This document shows positions 14,013 through 21,728 of a DNA stretch of 34,757 nucleotides, piece after piece (within the stretch, counting starts at the first letter, position 1; every line of letters starts with the position of its first letter). Source of the DNA: Nanoperiomorbus sp963544155. GTDB taxonomy: Bacteria; Patescibacteriota; Saccharimonadia; Saccharimonadales; Saccharimonadaceae. The notes beneath the pieces were generated by a model. It did no database searches. It was not told the DNA's origin and worked only from the letters and a program-made list of their open reading frames with translations. The stretch spans positions 1-34,757 of the forward strand of contig CAUUDW010000011.1 in assembly GCA_963544155.1 (NCBI GenBank). The letters run 5' to 3'. Made by a program: the position numbers and the translations under genes.

Positions 14013-15110
14013 ACCGGTGAAGCTGCTATCGCTCGGCACACTGATATATTCTTTGATCACCCCTCGCTGCCGTAGCTTAGCGAAGTCCTGATCCAGCTTG
14101 GTCAGCTTGACCATGACCAGCTGGTAAGTCATTTCTTTTTTATTCTTATTGATCAGCTTGGCAATATAGTAGTAGTCCGAGCTGTCCAGGCAGACTTTCT
14201 GCACACCGGTCGTCTGCCCCGGCTCCAATCGCCGGATTAGCTTGACCATACCGGTCGGATCTTGACCGGCCAGACTAACCGTCCGGTTGACGTTTGCGCC
14301 CGCTGCATCATCGTCGCTCATATCCTTAGCCACTTGAGCGAAATCCACCCCCGATTCGATCAGGCGCTTAGCCTTGTCAATCTTAGACTTGGCTTGTTGG
14401 TCTATCAGATACGACAGCTTTTGACTGAGCATCTGGTCTTTAATCGTCGCCCGATAATCATCCAGCGTCCAGCCGTAGAAGCTCTGGAGTGTATCCGTCA
14501 AGTCGTCCTTGGTTGCTCTGTCAGCCTCCCGCATCGACTTGATCTTGGCATCGACTTCGCTGTCCGATACGCTCACGCCGGATTGCCCGGCCAGCCACTT
14601 CACATAGGCAGCTTTCTCGGTCACCTGTAGATCCTTTCGCTTGAGATAAGCTAACTCCTTGCCACCCTCCTTGCTATTGAATGAACGTCGCTCTCGATTA
14701 ATGTAATAATAAATATCTGCTCGCAGACGACGCAAGTAGTCTTGGTAGCGCACCGGATGACCATCGACCGAGGCAACACTTAGCGGCAAGACCTTGGTGA
14801 CATTGTAGTAAAAATTGCTAGTTTGCTGCTGCCGATAGAGTGCATTCTGAAGCCAAAGCCCAAAGCCGGTAGCGGCGACGATGACCAGTATCACAGTGAC
14901 GACCAGCAGACGCTTCTTAGAGTACTGTACCGGATACTTGAGCCGACGACCCCGAGCTAAGATGCTCTGCCGATGCTCATCGATATTATCACTGGTTATA
15001 CGCACCGGCGACAAGCCGGCTCGACGGCGGAACAGCTTCGCCTTTAGTTTGCCGCCCAAGCGTCGCTCCTTGCCCGGCGAATCATTTATTTGTTCGTTAC
15101 TCTTACTCAT
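14001..15110 (-). CDS. SurA/parvulin-like membrane-anchored peptidyl-prolyl isomerase family protein
   Basis: The protein has 369 residues: a basic cytoplasmic N-terminus of about 65 residues, one transmembrane helix (LLVVTVILVIVAATGFGLWL), then an extracytoplasmic part. That part begins like SurA_N chaperone domains (SVDGHPVRYQDYLRRL, later WLAGQSGVSVSDSEVDAKI). It continues into a parvulin-like region (AKRLIESGVDFAQVAKDMSDDDAAGANVN..) with the usual D.FA.VA..SDD....GG pattern degenerate. It probably acts as a foldase or chaperone for exported proteins. The ATG overlaps the upstream PH-domain gene stop (TGATG), so the two are translationally coupled. Confidence 0.75.
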   Translation of the reverse strand: MSKSNEQINDSPGKERRLGGKLKAKLFRRRAGLSPVRITSDNIDEHRQSILARGRRLKYPVQYSKKRLLVVTVILVIVAATGFGLWLQNALYRQQQTSNFYYNVTKVLPLSVASVDGHPVRYQDYLRRLRADIYYYINRERRSFNSKEGGKELAYLKRKDLQVTEKAAYVKWLAGQSGVSVSDSEVDAKIKSMREADRATKDDLTDTLQSFYGWTLDDYRATIKDQMLSQKLSYLIDQQAKSKIDKAKRLIESGVDFAQVAKDMSDDDAAGANVNRTVSLAGQDPTGMVKLIRRLEPGQTTGVQKVCLDSSDYYYIAKLINKNKKEMTYQLVMVKLTKLDQDFAKLRQRGVIKEYISVPSDSSFTGKEN

Positions 15111-15619
15111 CAGTTCTCTTCCTGGGCAGATGCTCCTCGGTGACTACGCCGCACCGCCCGATTAAGCCTACCGCAAATTTGTTCACAGCCGGCGATCTTG
15201 GTCATGACCATATCACCGACCATAGTCTGGAGGATGATCGTACCATAGCCCGCCATGCTGCCTCGTAGCCCGTCGATATTATACTGGATATTCTCTACTT
15301 TAGCCAAATTAATATCGGTGGTAGTCTTGTGAAATAGCCCTCGCTGAATCTGCTGACGGATCCGCTGATTAGTCACGATATTGACGCTATAGTACCAGCT
15401 CAACCAGGCACCAAAGATCTTGAGCAGTCCGACTACGACCAAGCCAAGCGCTACATACCAGCTCCACGGATACTGACTCCACTGCGTCAATACGCCTCCG
15501 CCGACTGCCAGCAAAGCTATGCCCGGCCAACTCGCCTCCAGCATCACCGAATAATGTCGGCGAAAGACGAAGTCAACCTGCTCGCCTGCTTGCTGCCCAA
15601 CGAAGCTCTGCTTTACCAT
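15110..15619 (-). CDS. Bacterial PH-domain membrane protein (bPH2/DUF304-like)
   Basis: The protein has 169 residues. Two hydrophobic segments (ASWPGIALLAVGGGVLTQW and YVALGLVVVGLLKIFGAWLSW) are followed by a bPH2-like domain with the typical YYSVNIVTNQRIRQQIQRGLF and DINLAKVENIQYNI signature. Such proteins sit in the membrane with the PH domain facing the cytoplasm; their role is mostly unknown. The start at 15619 is fixed by an extended -10 box 6 nt upstream; the longer frame to 15784 would run through the promoter and into tRNA-Arg. It is followed without a gap by the parvulin-like gene. Confidence 0.8.
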   Translation of the reverse strand: MVKQSFVGQQAGEQVDFVFRRHYSVMLEASWPGIALLAVGGGVLTQWSQYPWSWYVALGLVVVGLLKIFGAWLSWYYSVNIVTNQRIRQQIQRGLFHKTTTDINLAKVENIQYNIDGLRGSMAGYGTIILQTMVGDMVMTKIAGCEQICGRLNRAVRRSHRGASAQEEN

Positions 15620-15625
15620 ACCTAT

Positions 15626-15634
15626 ATTATAGCA
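15626..15634 (-). promoter_or_regulatory. Extended -10 promoter of the PH-domain gene (leaderless)
   Basis: A perfect TG-C-TATAAT on the minus strand ends 6 nt before the ATG at 15619, so the A of ATG is the predicted +1. Confidence 0.75.
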
Positions 15635-15754
15635 AAATGATACCGCATCTACCTGAATGACTATTGGCATGCCCCCATAAGAACCATGGGCGAACAGCAA
15701 GACGGTTACGCCCCCTTTGCCCCCCGGACAAGCACGTATATACCTAATAATACC

Positions 15755-15830
15755 TGGTAGCCCAGATACGAGTCGAACGTACAACCTTCTCCTTAGGACG
15801 GAGCTGCTCTATCCATTGAGCTACTGAGCC
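15755..15830 (-). tRNA. tRNA-Arg(CCT), CCA encoded
   Basis: Acceptor GGCTCAG/CTGGGCT (first pair G-U), discriminator A, encoded CCA. Anticodon loop GTCCTAA gives CCT for AGG codons. The outermost anticodon-stem pair is mismatched (G-A), slightly lowering confidence in fine structure, not in identity. Confidence 0.9.
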
Positions 15831-15838
15831 ACAACTAG

Positions 15839-15847
15839 ATTATAGCA
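15839..15847 (-). promoter_or_regulatory. Extended -10 promoter of tRNA-Arg
   Basis: TG-C-TATAAT on the minus strand, 8 nt before the tRNA 5' end. No clear -35. Confidence 0.6.
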
Positions 15848-15895
15848 TAGTCGTGGCAGCTCCGTCTAACAGTAGTGACTGAACACTACATTTAC

Positions 15896-17224
15896 TCAGT
15901 ACTTTTGGACGCTATGAAAGAAGTTATTCAGCAGATAGAAGGGTACGTCATATAGATTGTCCGTTTTCTTGTAATTCGCTACCGATGAACGGACTGCCAG
16001 CCGTGGTTGGTACTTATTCATATATACCGCCAAGCTCTTAGCTCGTAGGTTCGTGCCGCTCTTGACCTCGACCGGCACGATCTGACTGCCGGTCTGGACG
16101 ATGAACTCGACTTCGGCTCGTGATTGCCCATCCATCGCCCAATAGCAGACATCCAAACCGCCATCGACTTGCAATTCTTGCAGGGCTAACTGCTCGGCTA
16201 ACGATCCTCGAAACTCAGTAAAGACTTGGTTGCCTTCCAGCAAGACTCGCTCGTCTAGACGTACCATAGCCGCTAACAGCCCGACGTCTAGATGGTATAG
16301 CTTAAAGGCACTCGCATTGGCATACGACATGATCGGTATCCGGGGAGCTTCCAGTCGATTCACCCGACGCACCAGCCCCGCCTCTTCCAGCCACGCCAGT
16401 GCCAATTCATATTCTTTTGCCCTCGCTCCCGCACGAATCATACCAAAGACGAATTTGGCATTTTCCTTGGCTAGCTGACTCGGGATGATACGCCAGACCT
16501 GCTCGATCCTTCTCGCAAAAGACGCTTCGGGTGTATGCTTGCTAAAGTCATTAGCATAATCAAACAAGATGTTATTCTGGATTCGTCGTACCTCGTTCCA
16601 CGATCTCTGCTCGGCATAACTGGCCACCACCTCCGGCATCCCGCCGACATAGCAATAGGCCTTAATATAGTCTATCAATCTATCGTGAAAGGACGCCAAT
16701 AATTCTTGATCCACCGACGGAGATGTGATCATCTCGACCAGATGCTTCTCGCCTAGGGCCAGCAGAAACTCCCGGAACGACAGAGGTGCCAGCTCTAGGT
16801 AGTCCACTTTGCCGACCGGAAAGGACACGCCTTGATGGGTGGCTACACCCAGCAGACTACCGGCTACAACGATATGATACTGAGGGGCATTTTCGCAAAA
16901 GTACTTTAGCGCCGTGAGCGCCTTGGGCACCTCCTGGATCTCATCCAGCACGATCAAGGTGCTATCGGGCTCAATATCCACGTTCGTCTCAGCTTTCAAG
17001 CCCTGGATTAATCTGTTAACGTCAAAATCTCCGTCAAAGAGCGCCGCCATGCGGGAATTGTTATCCAGGTTGACGTACGCCGTCTGCCGGTACTGAGTCC
17101 TGCCGAACTCTCTGATCAGCTCTGTCTTGCCCACCTGACGAGCACCTCGAACGATCAGCGGTTTACGGTGCAGGCTCTTCTGCCAAGCCTTTAGGTCTTC
17201 AATCTTTTGACGATACATGTACAT
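15896..17224 (-). CDS. AAA-family ATPase with DUF4143 C-terminal domain
   Basis: This 442-residue protein belongs to the widespread AAA_14/DUF4143 family. Walker A is GARQVGKTEL (residues ~26-35) and Walker B is LIVLDEIQEVP (near residue 93). The sensor-like HIVVAGSLLGV, YLELAPLSFREFL and FDYANDFSKHTPE segments are typical. The C-terminal part contains YWAMDGQ..AEVEFIV and VPVEVKSG, a PD-(D/E)xK nuclease-like pattern. The biological role of the family is unsettled; copies are often mobile and patchily distributed. The start may be residue 1 (17224) or Met3, because a TG-C-TATTAT box overlaps the first codon. Three 33-bp tandem repeats lie 44 bp upstream. It is bordered by tRNA-Arg and the repeat composite, fitting an accessory gene. 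Confidence 0.85.
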   Translation of the reverse strand: MYMYRQKIEDLKAWQKSLHRKPLIVRGARQVGKTELIREFGRTQYRQTAYVNLDNNSRMAALFDGDFDVNRLIQGLKAETNVDIEPDSTLIVLDEIQEVPKALTALKYFCENAPQYHIVVAGSLLGVATHQGVSFPVGKVDYLELAPLSFREFLLALGEKHLVEMITSPSVDQELLASFHDRLIDYIKAYCYVGGMPEVVASYAEQRSWNEVRRIQNNILFDYANDFSKHTPEASFARRIEQVWRIIPSQLAKENAKFVFGMIRAGARAKEYELALAWLEEAGLVRRVNRLEAPRIPIMSYANASAFKLYHLDVGLLAAMVRLDERVLLEGNQVFTEFRGSLAEQLALQELQVDGGLDVCYWAMDGQSRAEVEFIVQTGSQIVPVEVKSGTNLRAKSLAVYMNKYQPRLAVRSSVANYKKTDNLYDVPFYLLNNFFHSVQKY

Positions 17225-17267
17225 AATAGCAACTTCCTCTCTTCCACTACTAATTATGCCATGTTTT

Positions 17268-17366
17268 TACATTTTTTGTAAGGAACTTTTGGCGATTTAC
17301 TACACTTTTTGTGACGAACTTTAGCGCCATCACTACACTTTTTGTAAGGAACTTTATGACTCAATC
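17268..17366. repeat. Three 33-bp tandem repeats upstream of the DUF4143 ATPase
   Basis: Units 17268-17300, 17301-17333 and 17334-17366 share a core TACACTTTTTGTAAGGAACTTT (about 22 bp, few mismatches) with variable 11-bp spacers. The exact spacing suggests operator-like or iteron-like binding sites. The rest of 17225-17388 shows no gene. Confidence 0.75.
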
Positions 17367-17388
17367 ACTCGTTATTACAGCCTTTACT

Positions 17389-17489
17389 CTTCGTCTCGTC
17401 ATCATTTCCTTCAGACCCGCCTGGCTGGCTCGTGCACTGCTGAGCTTCAAGCGTGCACAGTCTTCAGGAAATGACTGACGCAGACGAAG
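17389..17489 (+). repeat. Element B, copy 3 (101-bp stem-loop)
   Basis: Nearly identical to copy 2: arms 17389-17416 and 17460-17489, apical GTGCAC/GTGCAC stem. A CACCCTT/AAGGGGTG hairpin (17499-17521) follows, then element A copy 5. Confidence 0.85.
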
Positions 17490-17530
17490 GACGAAAGACA
17501 CCCTTAGCGTGGCAAGGGGTGATGTACGTA

Positions 17531-17737
17531 AGAGCAGGGCGATATGGTTGACGAAGACTGTTGATATAACAGCTAGATAGCAATTGCCAGTGGTAGGTTG
17601 TACGTCGCCAGGTCTGTCCAGCCGATGCCAGCCAGACTAACTAAGCACAGCAAGGCATTGTTACACCTTAGTCTTCTTTTGTGGCTATGAGCATTAAGTA
17701 TCGTGCTGGAGTCCGAGGAGACCATACGCCCTGCTCT
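17531..17737 (+). repeat. Element A, copy 5 (long form, third version of the closing helix)
   Basis: P1 is AGAGCAGGGCG-ATATGGT (17531-17548) paired with ACCATACGCCCTGCTCT (17721-17737), unrelated in sequence to P1 of copies 1-3 and of copy 4. Core TTGACGAAG, P2 (CTGTT/AACAG, a covarying version), P3 (TAGCAA with TTGTA) and TCGCCAG are kept, and the P4 module is present. There are no GTAATTTCCC ends. Confidence 0.8.
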
Positions 17738-17766
17738 GAGCTACAAGACTTAATATTTATGCGTAT

Positions 17767-17966
17767 GTAATTTCCCCAGTCTCATTCCATAGTTGGACCT
17801 CAATCTAAGTAAACATTCCTGGGTACGAGTAGTACAGTGTGGTTGACGAAGGCTGTTGATACAGCAGTAAGCTTACTAGTGCACGTGGTAGTTTATGCGG
17901 TGCCAAGCCTGAGGAGACCACCTGTACTACTCGTACGAACCCAGACTATATATGGAGGGAAATTAC
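17767..17966 (+). repeat. Element A, copy 6 (short form, 200 bp, with terminal inverted repeats)
   Basis: GTAATTTCCC (17767-17776) and GGGAAATTAC (17957-17966) are the ends. P1 is GTACGAGTAGTACAG/CTGTACTACTCGTAC extended by GGG/CCC. The core is like copy 3. It ends 56 bp before the -35 box of the recombinase gene. Confidence 0.85.
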
Positions 17967-18021
17967 AGAATCTGCCTTGAGCCACTCCAGCCCATCGCTA
18001 AAAGTCCCTAATTTCTTCATC

Positions 18022-18050
18022 TTGTGCGACATTAGGCAAAATGCTAAAAT
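18022..18050 (+). promoter_or_regulatory. Promoter of the tyrosine recombinase (leaderless)
   Basis: -35 TTGTGC (18022-18027), 17-bp spacer, extended -10 TG-C-TAAAAT (18042-18050). Predicted +1 is 18057, one base before the ATG at 18058. Confidence 0.75.
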
Positions 18051-18057
18051 ACGCCTA

Positions 18058-19011
18058 ATGGTCCATGACAAAGACATTAAAAATGATGAATTTTACCTCG
18101 CCGACCTGATCATGGACTTCGTCGAGTACATCGAAATAGAGCGAGGCAGATCCATCCGCACCGCCGAGAACTATAACCTATACATGGACCGACTGGTCGA
18201 ATTCGCTGGCAACATCCCCGTCAGCCAAATCACCGATGAACTGGTCAGAAAATATCGTCTGTGGCTGAACCGCTTCGTCGATGAACAAGGGTGTGAACTC
18301 TCGCTCATCACCCAGAGTTATCATCTGATCGCTCTGAGGAGCTTTCTCAAATATTGCTCGCAGCGAGACATCCCCACCCTGGATGCCAGCCGGGTTAACC
18401 TACCCCGCACTCAGAAGAAACAGGTCTCCTTCCTACTGGCAGAGGAAGTGGCTCGGCTATTCGACGCCATTCCGCTTGACCAACCTAGTGGACTGCGAGA
18501 CCGAGCCATCATCGAGCTGCTCTTCTCGGGTGGCATGCGAGTCAGCGAGCTATGTAGCATCAATTGCGACCAGCTCAACCTGGATCGGCGAGAATTCACC
18601 ATCAGGGGTAAGGGTGGTAAAGACCGCCCTATCTTCATCAGTCAATCAGCCGCTGATACGATCGAGCGATATTTGCAGACCAGGTCAGACGGGCTAAGGC
18701 CGCTCTTTCTCAATAATTCTCGCAATATCGTCGAGAGTGATGGCGTCGACCTCAGCGAAGCTCGTCGCCTGACTCCCCGCTCGATCCAGCGAATCGTCAG
18801 TAAATATGCTCAGGCAGCCGGCATCACCAAGCATGTCACCCCTCACACTCTGCGCCACTCTTTCGCCACCGACCTGCTGATGAATGGCGCCGACCTGCGC
18901 TCGGTTCAGTCGATGCTGGGGCACAGCAATATCGCCACCACCCAGATCTACACCCACGTGACCGACCCTCATCTCAAGGAAGTGCACGACAAGTTTCAGA
19001 GTAATCTGTAA
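18058..19011 (+). CDS. XerC/XerD-type tyrosine recombinase
   Basis: The protein has 317 residues. An N-terminal SAM-like core-binding domain (DFVEYIEIERGRSIRTAENY, residues ~16-100) precedes the catalytic domain. Catalytic residues are visible: R in GGMRVSEL, K in GKGGKDRP, HTLRHSFATDL (HxxR), LGHSNIATTQIYTHV (H and nucleophile Y). The length fits chromosomal dimer-resolution XerC/D, but a mobile-element integrase cannot be excluded. The upstream in-frame start at 17977 is rejected because the promoter lies between it and 18058. It is directly downstream of the repeat composite. I saw no recognisable dif site. Confidence 0.88.
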   Translation: MVHDKDIKNDEFYLADLIMDFVEYIEIERGRSIRTAENYNLYMDRLVEFAGNIPVSQITDELVRKYRLWLNRFVDEQGCELSLITQSYHLIALRSFLKYCSQRDIPTLDASRVNLPRTQKKQVSFLLAEEVARLFDAIPLDQPSGLRDRAIIELLFSGGMRVSELCSINCDQLNLDRREFTIRGKGGKDRPIFISQSAADTIERYLQTRSDGLRPLFLNNSRNIVESDGVDLSEARRLTPRSIQRIVSKYAQAAGITKHVTPHTLRHSFATDLLMNGADLRSVQSMLGHSNIATTQIYTHVTDPHLKEVHDKFQSNL

Positions 19012-19087
19012 AGCACTGCCACCGGGCTAGCGCAAGGTCACTACCGCCATCAAGACTGCAGCCTGAGACTGCGACGCCCACAGCGAA

Positions 19088-20368
19088 CTAGTTATATGGA
19101 GGACACCTGTCTTCACCCGTATCGTACTGTACTTCTATGTCTTTACAGACTTTACCGTTAGTATCGATGACATACTCCGGCCACCAGTTGCTACTATTGG
19201 TACTATTATCATAAGTAGGCTTGAGCCGAGCCTGAATCCGGCTAAAGGAATCAGACGATCTACCGGTCACATCAACCAGTGGCTGAACGCCGTCGAAGTA
19301 GAGCTTGTTATTGCCCTGGTATGCCGTGATCTTGAAGTGAGTACTACGATAGATGGCATTGATGCGCAGATAATAGTCTGCTTTATTAGTGTCAAGTGAC
19401 TCTTTATCGAATATCGTTTCACAGGCATAGTCTCCATTATTATCCTTACATTTCGCCTCGACGATTGGCACCTTGCCGCCATATTGGTTATTAGGCGCAA
19501 TATTATTTCGACCAGATGGGTATTGCGGCCTGTAGTTACCTAAACGATAATTGCTACTACCATTTTCCGACGGACGCAGAGTCAGAGCAGTATCGCTATC
19601 TGCCAGGCTGTCCAAAGTGAAGTTGCCCTTAGGCACACGAACTCGCTCGACCCGAAGGACTGCCGGGCGGTTATAGCTATTCCAAGTAGTAGCCGGGGGT
19701 AGACCGGTACCCGTAGCACCACCCATGCTAGCCGGGTTATCACCATCATTACCGGTAACGTTGCGATGCCACTCGATCTTTAGGCTAGTAATGGTGGCGG
19801 CTTCGCCCTTTCCGTTCACCACCCTGAGCGGTACGATGACCGACTTGCCCAAGTTATTCACCATCCCCTGGTAGTTGTCAGTCTTAGTGGCGATCTTTAG
19901 GCACTGATAATATTCGTTATTCTCGTTTTTGCCACCACTATTATTACCGACTCTAACTCGGTGACCTCTACCGCCTTCTTCCTCTACAGCAAAGCTTTTA
20001 TTATAATTAATATTATCCAACTTCCCGAGAATATCGTCGCACTTCATACCTTCCAAGTCATCCGAAAGCTTACCGATAACCTGTGAGCATAGCTGTTGAT
20101 CGGCTGGAGGATAACTACCGTCTGACTGGCGTTTTTTATAGCAGTAGACGATCAAGCGCTTAGCATCCTCGACACCCGACTCAGCCGCAATCTTCGCTGA
20201 CGACTGGAGAGAATCGTTTAGTGCTTGGCGAGATGCTGAGATGACCACGAAGGTAAAGCTAACGGCGATCGCCGCAAAGAGCATCATAAACATAGCCACA
20301 GTCACCATCGAGGCTTGACCCGACTCACGATCACCCGGTCGACACCGAGACACTAAGCGAGAAATCAT
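19088..20368 (-). CDS. PilX/TadE-like membrane-anchored pilus-associated protein
   Basis: The protein has 426 residues. After a short basic N-terminus comes ESGQASMVTVAMFMMLFAAIAVSFTFVV, one hydrophobic helix of the PilX_N type, then SASRQALNDSLQSSAKIAAESGVEDAKR, a typical coiled extension. The remaining ~330 residues are an extracytoplasmic, Asn/Gly-rich globular region with several paired cysteines. It is the last gene of the operon; its ATG overlaps the previous stop by 4 nt. It is probably a minor pilin or assembly factor of a type IV-like pilus. Confidence 0.7.
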   Translation of the reverse strand: MISRLVSRCRPGDRESGQASMVTVAMFMMLFAAIAVSFTFVVISASRQALNDSLQSSAKIAAESGVEDAKRLIVYCYKKRQSDGSYPPADQQLCSQVIGKLSDDLEGMKCDDILGKLDNINYNKSFAVEEEGGRGHRVRVGNNSGGKNENNEYYQCLKIATKTDNYQGMVNNLGKSVIVPLRVVNGKGEAATITSLKIEWHRNVTGNDGDNPASMGGATGTGLPPATTWNSYNRPAVLRVERVRVPKGNFTLDSLADSDTALTLRPSENGSSNYRLGNYRPQYPSGRNNIAPNNQYGGKVPIVEAKCKDNNGDYACETIFDKESLDTNKADYYLRINAIYRSTHFKITAYQGNNKLYFDGVQPLVDVTGRSSDSFSRIQARLKPTYDNSTNSSNWWPEYVIDTNGKVCKDIEVQYDTGEDRCPPYN

Positions 20369-21096
20369 ATCTTACTCCTTTCGTAGACAGTGAAGGTATA
20401 CTTGGCAAATGAGCAATACTGGTTCTTAGCCGGGGTAAACTCGCCCTCATCCAGCTTGCCATTACTAGGATGGTCATCAATAAAATCACCACACTGCCAG
20501 GTACCATTCGCCATATCCTCCTTATACTTATCCGAGCCATTAACCAGACTCACCTTGTAAGGTCGGTTCGCCCCCTCAGTCGAGACCACTACGCTGATAG
20601 TCAGCAGAGGCGCACCAGCCTTTTGCTCCTCTACTTTGAACTCCTGGATCGTTGCTCCTCGCCCCAGCAAGATATGAACATTGGAATCGTCGCTCGGTAG
20701 CTTCGGTCGCTTCGTAGGGTCGCCACAGTATTCACCTTTCGGGTCGTCGATCCGAGCCAGTCGGATCGGCGTTCCAGGTCCATCGGAATACCTATTATTT
20801 CCCGGATCACCATCAATATCTTTCTGCGTATTCCACAGGTAAGACACACCATTGATGCACATCCGACGATTTTTAGTTACCGTCGCTGCCGGGCTATAGC
20901 GAGCCTTATCACCGATATCGCTATTCATCTGCTGACCGGCCTGATTGATCTGAGCCAGCCAGATGCCTTTATTATACGAACGGACGATATTGACCGTAGT
21001 AGCAGCCAAGATAAAGATGATAAAGCCAACGAAGATCAGAGCCGTCGACACTTCGATCAAGGTAAAACCGCTCTGTTTGTCTGATAGTCTAGCCAT
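20365..21096 (-). CDS. Type IV pilin-like protein (prepilin N-terminus)
   Basis: The protein has 243 residues with a classic prepilin leader, KQSGFTLIEVSTAL: cleavage after Gly, Phe+1, Glu+5. A long hydrophobic helix follows (FVGFIIFILAATTVNIVRSY). The extracytoplasmic domain has several cysteines. The ATG at 21096 has AAAGGA at normal distance, and the gene follows the previous one by 23 nt. It would be processed by a PilD-type peptidase and built into a pilus or pseudopilus. Confidence 0.88.
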   Translation of the reverse strand: MARLSDKQSGFTLIEVSTALIFVGFIIFILAATTVNIVRSYNKGIWLAQINQAGQQMNSDIGDKARYSPAATVTKNRRMCINGVSYLWNTQKDIDGDPGNNRYSDGPGTPIRLARIDDPKGEYCGDPTKRPKLPSDDSNVHILLGRGATIQEFKVEEQKAGAPLLTISVVVSTEGANRPYKVSLVNGSDKYKEDMANGTWQCGDFIDDHPSNGKLDEGEFTPAKNQYCSFAKYTFTVYERSKI

Positions 21097-21119
21097 GTCT
21101 TATCCTTTCCTGCCCTTCA

Positions 21120-21728
21120 CTAATTCTTATAGTACACCCGTACGTTAGATTCCATTCGCCCCGAGCCCGGCTGTTGCGCCGCATGGGGTGTCCAGCAAGC
21201 TCGAACGTAGAAGTCGATATAGCCGGGCATATCGCCCTGCGCATCGTGCTTGTCGCCCTCGATCCAGATACCTCGGCTAACACCGCTATTGTTGCCCACT
21301 TCGCCCGCTTCCGGCTGACCATAGACGTTATTCGCTAGATGATCGGTATCTGCCGAATCAAGCTCATGTATTTCGACCGGTGGCGTGCCGGTCTTATTAT
21401 TGACACTCAGGTAGAAGCCACCGCCACCAATCTCACAGCCATTTTGACCAAGACTTACGTTTGACCCAGTATGATCAAGGATCCACTTGTAAACCTCCTT
21501 ATTAGTGACCGGATCGTCAAAGACATAGCGCAGTAGCTCCGCCTGGCTACTCAGGCTAGCCCGCACCGAAGTCCGCTCGACCGCATTTGACACCCCCATC
21601 AGCCCCCGATTAATGACCGCCAGGCTAGCCGCCAGCATTAGCCCCAGCACCGCCATCGCCACAGTCACCTCGACTAATGTGTCGCCCCGTTCTGCTTGAT
21701 TTCTCTTCATCCTTGCCCTCACCATCAT
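21120..21728 (-). CDS. Type IV pilin-like protein (PilV/GspI-like)
   Basis: The protein has 202 residues with a prepilin signature ERGDTLVEVTVAMAVLGLML: cleavage expected after Gly, then an Asp-Thr-Leu-Val-Glu start with Glu+5. After the helix the domain is Gly/Asn-rich with two or three cysteines. The ATG overlaps the previous stop by 1 nt (TAATG), indicating coupled translation. It is likely a minor pilin. Confidence 0.82.
   Translation of the reverse strand: MMVRARMKRNQAERGDTLVEVTVAMAVLGLMLAASLAVINRGLMGVSNAVERTSVRASLSSQAELLRYVFDDPVTNKEVYKWILDHTGSNVSLGQNGCEIGGGGFYLSVNNKTGTPPVEIHELDSADTDHLANNVYGQPEAGEVGNNSGVSRGIWIEGDKHDAQGDMPGYIDFYVRACWTPHAAQQPGSGRMESNVRVYYKN

Noticed and set aside
17531..17966. 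Integron attC sites next to the recombinase
   Set aside because: The typical RYYYAAC/GTTRRRY core sites are not found in the stems, and no gene-cassette array is present.
17977..18057. Upstream in-frame start for the recombinase
   Set aside because: The promoter at 18022-18050 lies inside this stretch, and no ribosome-binding site precedes 17977.
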